From Dehalococcoidia bacterium CG2_30_46_9 (GTDB taxonomy: Bacteria; Chloroflexota; Dehalococcoidia; GIF9; AB-539-J10): a DNA stretch of 6,184 nucleotides. A program made the position numbers and the translations under genes. This document shows positions 1 to 4,745 of this stretch, piece after piece. The notes beneath the pieces are model-generated. The model was given only the letters and a program-made list of their open reading frames with translations. It searched no databases and was not told the origin of the DNA. Every line of letters begins with the position of its first letter. Position 1 is the first letter of the stretch. The stretch is from the NCBI GenBank assembly GCA_001873005.1, contig MNYE01000073.1:1-6184 (forward strand), in the 5' to 3' direction.

Positions 1-53
1 AAAGTTTCTCTGTCTTCATTGGATAATTCTATTTTCCTCGCTATTCCTGCCAT
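1..53 (-). CDS. Partial CDS: N-terminus of a probable IS630-family transposase
   Basis: An open frame begins with ATG at 53 and runs off the left edge, giving only 17 complete codons: MAGIARKIELSNEDRET. From memory, this matches the opening of IS630/Tc1-like transposases, which typically start with a short basic stretch followed by 'I.LS.EER..LE' ahead of the helix-turn-helix region. No helix-turn-helix or DDE residue is visible because the gene is cut by the window edge. No clear Shine-Dalgarno sequence precedes the ATG. Its position 41 nt beyond the premature stop of the restriction endonuclease, in another frame, fits an insertion sequence that landed in the 3' part of that gene. The call rests on a very short peptide and on context, so it could be a chance open frame. 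Confidence 0.5.
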   Translation of the reverse strand, partial: MAGIARKIELSNEDRET

Positions 54-111
54 GCATCTATTATCGCATGACAAGAAAATTCATTCAAGCCATTTTAGAG
101 ACTAGATACTA
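1..111 (-). mobile_element. Probable left end of an IS630-like insertion sequence (boundary approximate)
   Basis: The endonuclease stops resembling its family at about 110, after its 'FLLTL' strand. The next 60 bases carry stops in all three minus-strand frames before the transposase-like ATG at 53. IS630-type elements insert at TA dinucleotides, and TA steps lie at 103-104, 107-108 and 110-111. The short repeat ACTAGA occurs twice here (101-106 and 108-113, + strand). The other end of the element, and hence its inverted repeat and target duplication, lies outside the window, so the boundary is inferred. Confidence 0.4.
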
Positions 112-901
112 GAGTTAACAGAAAAACTCTCCAACTTGGTTTCCGCTCTGGGATAGTTTGTTTCCACCTTTCTCTAAGTGTCCGCTTGCAAGAGAGGAAA
201 TAGGCTTTATCAGGACGCTCAATGGCAGTTATTTGGTCCGGTATAACAAGGTCTACTCTTTTAAGAATCTTTGTCTGTTGTTTTCCTTTAGGCTTTTGAT
301 GAGGGACGCCAATTTTTCCTAATAGATACCCTATAACAAGTTCAAAAGTCCTGCCTCCCCTAGCTTTCCGTGTCTGACCGGATCTGAATTCTAGTCTTTG
401 CACCAAGGGATAAAATAATTTAATCACTTCCTTAGCAAAATCAGATGATGGTAACCCCTTTTCGCTAAGGCTTTTTATAACGCTTTCATTCTGTGAAACC
501 CATGTATCTATTGCTGATAGGAATGTTTTCCTTTCATAGTGAAGATAAATTTCGAGAGCTTTAGGCTCTAATGTTGTTGCACATTCAGAGAAGTGAGCCC
601 TGATGTATTCAGGTACAAGAATTTGAGGAGATGCTTTTTTAATGTTCTCAATCGCTTCATCAAGGATTTTCTGAAGGGGAGGAACTTTCTGCCTAGCTTG
701 GTAAATTAGTCTTTCATCTTGGATTGCTAGCTTCTCCCTCCCAACTGGCTTGGGAATCTTATAGTCTAAAGGCTTCTCCTCTTCCGGCGGATCACAATTC
801 AATCGTGCGAGCACAAAGTTTCGAAGTGAATTTTTAGCTATCTCGAGAAAAAATTCAGTTTGTCCCCTAAAATCAATTGATTGTCCTTGATAACTTTCCA
901 T
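95..901 (-). CDS. EcoRII/Ecl18kI-type type II restriction endonuclease, C-terminally truncated and probably inactive
   Basis: This is a PD-(D/E)XK nuclease of the EcoRII-C/SsoII/PspGI group that cleaves CC...GG-type sites. Residues 1-170 are mostly helical with no recognised motif. The catalytic core is residues 178-268: R178-x2-RGGRTFE187, then D217 in RVDLVIPD, then K239 in SCKRTLRERW, then E252. The spacing D-x21-K-x12-E, and an RER triplet (243-245) starting four residues after the lysine, equal those I recall for Ecl18kI (D160, K182, E195, R186-E187-R188). The ATG at 901 has a strong AAGGAG site 10 nt upstream, inside the methyltransferase gene. The protein ends 29 residues after K239, whereas known members have roughly 80-120 residues there. 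The break coincides with transposon-like sequence, so the 3' part is probably displaced beyond the window. Family assignment is fairly secure; loss of activity is inference. Confidence 0.75.
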   Translation of the reverse strand: MESYQGQSIDFRGQTEFFLEIAKNSLRNFVLARLNCDPPEEEKPLDYKIPKPVGREKLAIQDERLIYQARQKVPPLQKILDEAIENIKKASPQILVPEYIRAHFSECATTLEPKALEIYLHYERKTFLSAIDTWVSQNESVIKSLSEKGLPSSDFAKEVIKLFYPLVQRLEFRSGQTRKARGGRTFELVIGYLLGKIGVPHQKPKGKQQTKILKRVDLVIPDQITAIERPDKAYFLSCKRTLRERWKQTIPERKPSWRVFLLTLVSSL

Positions 902-908
902 TAAGACT

Positions 909-2150
909 TTACTCCTTCCGCATAATGACTATACTCTCCTTGTGCATTGTATCGGATACCTTGCCAGCAATATTACTTGGGCTGTTTTGCAAGGGCATTC
1001 TCTTGCTCGGTATATTCCTGACGATTGTTAATAGGTGAGCATACCCTAAGTCAGTCAGTAGCTCGACCAAGATCACATCTGTGGGTAGGCGAATTGCCTT
1101 GACAGACCTATTGCCCATGACGAAGCACATCATACCCCCTCTTTTCACTACCTTATCGATTTCAATTAAAGCTTTATTCAAATCAATATAGAAACTGAGC
1201 ACGTCTTTAGTTCGGTGCTCGTCTGCTTCGCTTATAAGTTGGATTGCATTATTCAAAGCCTTCGAAGGTAACGAGTGCTGTAAAGTTTTAGTCGGGATCC
1301 CTCCAAGGGATTTTTTATCAACGCTTTCATATTCTTCAAGCTCTAGCCACTGGCTAGAAAGCCTTGAAAATTGACCATAAGCCACCGTAGTGCGACTATC
1401 ACCATAAGGTGGGGAAGTTACTACGATATTTACTGAGTCCTTAGGAATTTCGCCGAGCTTCAATGTGTTACCTAAGATAGGTCGAACCCAATATGAATCA
1501 GGAACTTCTTTATAGTACCTTTCCATTCCAGCTATGTTAGCCATAGCTTTGCTCCCAAAAAGCTTTATTGGATTTGGTTCATGATTTTGTAAGCGCTCAC
1601 GGGGATAACGATATAATTTGAATTCAGAGCTACGTGAATTGGAGCTTAATCTCACCACTTCGCTGAAAACGACTTGGAAAAACTCTCTTATTTCATTTGC
1701 TTCTATCCGATTTATTACTGCTTTAAGCTTAGCTAACTCAAAAATAACTCTTTCCTTAAACCAGAAACGGATATTGAAAAAATCTGGCACTTGCACTTCT
1801 CCCGGCTGCAATGTATTTAAACCTTCCAAAATGTCCCACAACTTCCCAGTAAGCAGTTTGGGCTCAACAGGTGTGGTCTTAACACGAGCAATAAGAATAG
1901 CTAGTGGATTTAAGTCAATTCCCCATGAATAACGCTTGTTTAGTTTTGCCTCTACCAGAACGCTCCCAGAGCCGCAAAAAGGATCGAGCAAAGTATCTCC
2001 CCCATTGCTATATTCTAATATTAACCTTCGGGCAACTTGAGGAATCATCATAGCTGGATAGGAATGAAAACCGTGAGTATATGCCTTAGTAAACTCGCCT
2101 TGATAATCCCAAGTGGAGTCTTCAAATTTTTGCTTTAGAGCTATATTCAT
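909..2150 (-). CDS. DNA methyltransferase of a type II restriction-modification system (amino-methyltransferase, likely N4-cytosine)
   Basis: This 413-residue S-adenosylmethionine-dependent methyltransferase would protect the host from the endonuclease encoded downstream. Visible motifs in order are: the FHSYPAMM region (28-35), which probably serves as motif X; motif I DPFCGSGS (56-63), binding S-adenosylmethionine; motif II GIDLNP (77-82); catalytic motif IV TSPPYGDS (245-252); and a late GGMMCFVMGN strand (338-347). SPPY is typical of enzymes that methylate exocyclic amino groups, most often N4-cytosine, although N6-adenine enzymes with SPPY exist. About 180 residues separate motifs I and IV and may hold part of the recognition region. 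The ATG at 2150 follows the carA stop by 5 nt, with AGGAG overlapping that stop. No stop or frameshift is seen, so the gene appears intact. The recognition sequence cannot be read from the protein, but pairing with an EcoRII-like nuclease suggests a CC...GG site. Confidence 0.85.
   Translation of the reverse strand: MNIALKQKFEDSTWDYQGEFTKAYTHGFHSYPAMMIPQVARRLILEYSNGGDTLLDPFCGSGSVLVEAKLNKRYSWGIDLNPLAILIARVKTTPVEPKLLTGKLWDILEGLNTLQPGEVQVPDFFNIRFWFKERVIFELAKLKAVINRIEANEIREFFQVVFSEVVRLSSNSRSSEFKLYRYPRERLQNHEPNPIKLFGSKAMANIAGMERYYKEVPDSYWVRPILGNTLKLGEIPKDSVNIVVTSPPYGDSRTTVAYGQFSRLSSQWLELEEYESVDKKSLGGIPTKTLQHSLPSKALNNAIQLISEADEHRTKDVLSFYIDLNKALIEIDKVVKRGGMMCFVMGNRSVKAIRLPTDVILVELLTDLGYAHLLTIVRNIPSKRMPLQNSPSNIAGKVSDTMHKESIVIMRKE
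912..917 (-). promoter_or_regulatory. Ribosome binding site of the endonuclease gene
   Basis: AAGGAG on the minus strand ends 10 nt before the ATG at 901. It lies in the last codons of the methyltransferase gene (…CGG AAG GAG TAA). It fixes the endonuclease start and implies that the nuclease is translated after, and probably coupled to, the protective methyltransferase. Confidence 0.7.
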
Positions 2151-2152
2151 CT

Positions 2153-2157
2153 CTCCT
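2153..2157 (-). promoter_or_regulatory. AGGAG ribosome binding site of the methyltransferase, overlapping the carA stop codon
   Basis: The minus strand reads TAGGAGAGATG: carA stop TAG, then GAGAG, then the methyltransferase ATG. AGGAG lies only 2 nt from the ATG, closer than usual. This suggests that ribosomes ending carA re-initiate here rather than starting independently. Confidence 0.5.
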
Positions 2158-3304
2158 ATCTCACCATCTCCAAAAATCTCTCAAAGAGATACATATTATC
2201 CAGAGGGCCGGGGGAGGCTTCGGAGTGATATTGAATAGACAAAACGGGCAAATCCTGGTGTCTCAAGCCCTCCACCGTGCCATCATTCAGGTTTATATGG
2301 CTGACCTCAAGTCCTCCTTTTAAGGTATCGGCCTCTATGGCATAGCCGTGATTCTGAGCAGTGATATATACTCTGCCGGTGGCTAGGTCACGCACTGGAT
2401 GATTGCCACCACGATGTCCAAACTTTAATTTGAATGTTTTCACCCCAAAAGCTCTACCTATAAGTTGATGCCCGAGACAGATACCCATTATTGGCTTTCG
2501 TCCTATAAGCTTTCTTACCGTTTCCGTTATATCATCAAGAAGAGCAGGGTCACCGGGGCCAGGAGAGAGGACGATACCATAAGGATTTAAGGCTAAGACG
2601 TCTTCCACTGAAATGGTACAAGGGACAACAGTTGCCTGGCAGCCAAGTTGGCTCAAAATGCGCAATATGTTGTATTTCAAGCCATAGTCAATGATTACAA
2701 TTCTATGAGATTGCTTCGCTTTGCTCGCAATGACAGGGGAAGTCATTGCCCCCTCGCTATGCTCAAGGCTTCGGCTTGCAATGACAGGCGTATTGGATTG
2801 CCATTCATACGCCTTTTGTGTGCTAACTTCATGAACAAAATCAACACAGTCATATCTAGGCAGTTTTTTTATCTCCTGCAACGCCTCTTCCTGGGTCATT
2901 TCTGAACTGAGAATGCCCATCATTACCCCACTTGAGCGCAGGTGACGAGTTAAAGAACGGGTATCTATACCACTGATACCAGGAATGCCACTCGCCAGCA
3001 GAAATTCGTGTAAAGTACGTGTGCTTTGCCAGTGGCTGGGTTGAGAACAATATTCTCGAACGGTCAAGCCCCTGACCTGGATCTGCTTTGATTCAAAATC
3101 GCCTTCGTTGATGCCGTAGTTGCCAATCAAAGGATAAGTGAGCACTAAGATCTGACCAGCGAACGACGGGTCAGTGAGCATTTCTTGATAACCGGTCATA
3201 CTAGTATCAAATACTACCTCACCATAGGTAGTAGTCTCAGCGCCAAAAGAGTCACCTTGGTAAACTGAGCCATCCTCAAGAACCAAGATTGCTCTCTTAA
3301 CCAT
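2156..3304 (-). CDS. carA: Carbamoyl-phosphate synthase small (glutamine amidotransferase) subunit
   Basis: CarA hydrolyses glutamine and channels ammonia to CarB for carbamoyl phosphate synthesis, which feeds pyrimidines and arginine. The N-terminal CarA domain (about 1-165) contains LEDGSVYQGDSFG, the conserved MTGYQEMLTDPSFAGQIL stretch (36-53) and SGIDTRSLTRHLR (111-123). The class I glutamine amidotransferase domain (about 200-382) contains LSPGPGDP, the nucleophile Cys276 in GICLGHQ, FGHRGGNHPV, ITAQNHG, and the partner residues His360 and Glu362 in YHSEASPGP, where Ser replaces the Pro I would expect. The ATG at 3304 is chosen because MVKRAILVLEDG matches the family start and AAAGGT lies 10 nt upstream; it overlaps the pyrC end by 8 nt. 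Residues about 171-200 are an extra linker segment encoded by a dispersed repeat. All catalytic residues are intact, so the enzyme should work. The large-subunit gene carB is not in the window. Confidence 0.97.
   Translation of the reverse strand: MVKRAILVLEDGSVYQGDSFGAETTTYGEVVFDTSMTGYQEMLTDPSFAGQILVLTYPLIGNYGINEGDFESKQIQVRGLTVREYCSQPSHWQSTRTLHEFLLASGIPGISGIDTRSLTRHLRSSGVMMGILSSEMTQEEALQEIKKLPRYDCVDFVHEVSTQKAYEWQSNTPVIASRSLEHSEGAMTSPVIASKAKQSHRIVIIDYGLKYNILRILSQLGCQATVVPCTISVEDVLALNPYGIVLSPGPGDPALLDDITETVRKLIGRKPIMGICLGHQLIGRAFGVKTFKLKFGHRGGNHPVRDLATGRVYITAQNHGYAIEADTLKGGLEVSHINLNDGTVEGLRHQDLPVLSIQYHSEASPGPLDNMYLFERFLEMVR
2706..2788. repeat. Dispersed palindromic repeat inserted in frame in carA (two half-units)
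   Basis: On the + strand this starts TGAGATTGCTTCGCTT. GCAATGACAGG occurs twice, at 2727-2737 and 2778-2788. GCAATGAC (2727-2734) pairs with GTCATTGC (2742-2749) across a 7-base loop. Read from the gene strand it encodes residues about 171-200, with VIAS twice (…TPVIASRSLEH… and …SPVIASKAKQSH). The first 14-mer recurs in two places in pyrC. It falls exactly in the linker between the two CarA domains, and the known family reads across this point without such a segment. Confidence 0.85.
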
Positions 3305-4745
3305 GAAATTTTCTACCTTTGGAGTCCAGAATGACAAAAGACAGATCTTTGTAAACCATCCTGCCATTAACTATGGTTGCTATTACCTTGCCTTTAAACT
3401 GGCACCCATCGAAAGGAGTATTTTTACCTTTAGACGCGAACTCCCGACTATTTACTATCCATTCTCGATCAGGATCAAATATAGTGATGTTGGCAGGGAC
3501 CCCTATTTTAAACGTGCCTAATTCACTATTTTTCCCTATTATTCTTGCCGGTCCACAAGTTAATTTAGAGAGCAATGTGGTCAAGTCTATTTCCCCTTTG
3601 TGCACCAGATTCATGAGACAACCTAAAGCAGTTTCAAAGCCACTGATGCCAAAAGCAGCTAGCTCCACTTCGCATTTTTTGTCTGCTAGAGTATGTGGTG
3701 CATGGTCAGTAGCTATGGCATCAATCACGCCTTCTTTAAGTCCCTTAATCAAGTACTCTATGTCCTGTTTGGTTCGCAGTGGTGGGTTCACCTTGGCATT
3801 CGTGTCGTAGCTCGGCGGATTAAGATTGCTTCGCTTCACCCTCTCCCTTCCCTCTCCCTTCAAGAGAGAGGGTTTGCGTGAGGCTAGAATACTCTCTTCA
3901 GTTAACGTTAGATGGTGAGGGGTAACTTCCGCAGTAACTAGAATCCCTTTTTCCTTGGCGTGGCGTATGAGCTCCACCGAGCCACCTGTGCTAACATGGG
4001 CAATATGAACTTTTGCGCCAGTTAGTCTTGCTAAGGCAATGTCCCGAGCCACCATGATTTCCTCAGCCGCCGCCGGTATTCCTTTTAACCCTAGCTTGGC
4101 GGACAGCCAGCCTTCGTTAATAACTCCGCCGTCAGTGAGTGGCCTATCTTCGCAATGGTCAATAACCGGTAAGCCGAGACTGCGACTACAGTCAAGGGCA
4201 CGACGCATGACTAAAGAGTTAGACACAGGATCTCCATCGTCGCTAAAGCCAACTACTCCCATCTCAGCCAGCTCAGCCATTTCACAAATTTCCTCACCTC
4301 TTCTCCCTTTGGTAATGCAACCTATAGGAAAGACATTAACAACGCCATCTTTATTAGCTTTCTGTTTTACCCACTCCACGGCAGCTTTATTGTCCAAAGG
4401 AGGATTTGTATTCGCCATGCAACAAACGGTGGTGAAGCCACCTTTGGCAGCCGCTTTTGTCCCGGTGGCAATGGTTTCTTTATCCTCAAAGCCCGGCTCA
4501 CGAAGGTGACAATGAAGGTCTATAAAACCGGGGCAAACAATCAACCCGGTGGCATCAATTACTTGAGATTGCTTCGCTTCGGTCGCAACGGTGGTTGGGA
4601 TTTCACCTCCTATGTGCGCAATCTTGCCCTCATCAACCAGTAGATTACCGACCTGGTCTATGCCCTGGCTGGGGTCAACTATGCGACCACCACGAATAAG
4701 CAATGGGGCGGTTTTATTGTTTATTCCACTAATGTCCTGTGACAT
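3297..4745 (-). CDS. pyrC: Dihydroorotase, class I
   Basis: This zinc amidohydrolase closes carbamoyl aspartate to dihydroorotate, the third step of UMP synthesis. At 482 residues it is longer than the usual 420-440. Metal and active-site motifs in order are: DLHCHLREPG (H78, H80), ANTNPP (111-116), GFSDDG (D169/D170), IDHCED (H197), VHIAHVST (H250), TPHHLTLTEE (275-284), NAKVNPPLR (316-324) and IATDHAPH (D347), the class I signature. A late FDPDREWIV region forms the small β-domain. The ATG at 4745 is preferred because MSQDISG... leads directly into LLIRGGRIVDP; it overlaps the pyrB end by 17 nt and has no strong Shine-Dalgarno site, suggesting coupling. In-frame starts further upstream (ATG 4781, TTG 4793) would only add residues already used by pyrB. 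Two extra segments, about 52-60 and 288-311, are encoded by dispersed repeats and explain the excess length. All metal ligands are present. Confidence 0.97.
   Translation of the reverse strand: MSQDISGINNKTAPLLIRGGRIVDPSQGIDQVGNLLVDEGKIAHIGGEIPTTVATEAKQSQVIDATGLIVCPGFIDLHCHLREPGFEDKETIATGTKAAAKGGFTTVCCMANTNPPLDNKAAVEWVKQKANKDGVVNVFPIGCITKGRRGEEICEMAELAEMGVVGFSDDGDPVSNSLVMRRALDCSRSLGLPVIDHCEDRPLTDGGVINEGWLSAKLGLKGIPAAAEEIMVARDIALARLTGAKVHIAHVSTGGSVELIRHAKEKGILVTAEVTPHHLTLTEESILASRKPSLLKGEGRERVKRSNLNPPSYDTNAKVNPPLRTKQDIEYLIKGLKEGVIDAIATDHAPHTLADKKCEVELAAFGISGFETALGCLMNLVHKGEIDLTTLLSKLTCGPARIIGKNSELGTFKIGVPANITIFDPDREWIVNSREFASKGKNTPFDGCQFKGKVIATIVNGRMVYKDLSFVILDSKGRKFHG
3823..3884. repeat. Composite repeat with hairpin inserted in frame in pyrC
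   Basis: The + strand begins with AGATTGCTTCGCTTC (3823-3837), the same head as the other two copies. It continues into a CCCTCTCCC-rich part whose CCCTCTC (3850-3856) pairs with GAGAGGG (3866-3872) across a 9-base loop. It encodes roughly residues 288-311 of dihydroorotase (ASRKPSLLKGEGRERVKRSN, then LNPP). The segment separates TPHHLTLTEE from YDTNAKVNPPLR, which are close together in ordinary class I enzymes. Unlike the other copies, the shared 14-mer is read here as KRSNL, because the frame giving AKQS would hit TAA. Confidence 0.8.
4564..4590. repeat. Short copy of the dispersed repeat in pyrC
   Basis: The + strand reads TGAGATTGCTTCGCTT followed by CGGTCGCAACG. The first 16 bases are identical to the start of the carA copy (2706-2721), and 23 of the first 26 bases from GAGATT match it. 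It encodes VATEAKQSQ (residues 53-61) between the N-terminal β-strands and VIDATGLIVCPGF, in the same frame (AKQS) as the carA copy. Confidence 0.75.

Noticed and set aside
101..113. ACTAGA doublet as a site-specific recombination or phage attachment site
   Set aside because: The repeat is only 6 bases, with no integrase or tRNA gene nearby; it is better explained as part of, or next to, an IS end.
2706..2788. CRISPR-like or terminator structure in carA
   Set aside because: The repeats are unequal and overlapping, with no regular spacers, and the hairpin has no T-run and lies inside an intact coding frame.
3305..3367. A 21-residue N-terminal extension of CarA (start at 3367)
   Set aside because: MVKRAILVLEDG is the normal CarA start, with AAAGGT upstream; the extension would lie inside pyrC and has no family counterpart.
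4039..4509. A 156-codon open frame on the + strand
   Set aside because: It is wholly antisense to pyrC, with no recognisable domain; the conserved dihydroorotase motifs on the other strand explain the open frame. The same applies to the + strand frames at 3373-3810, 1618-1932 and 5245-5550.
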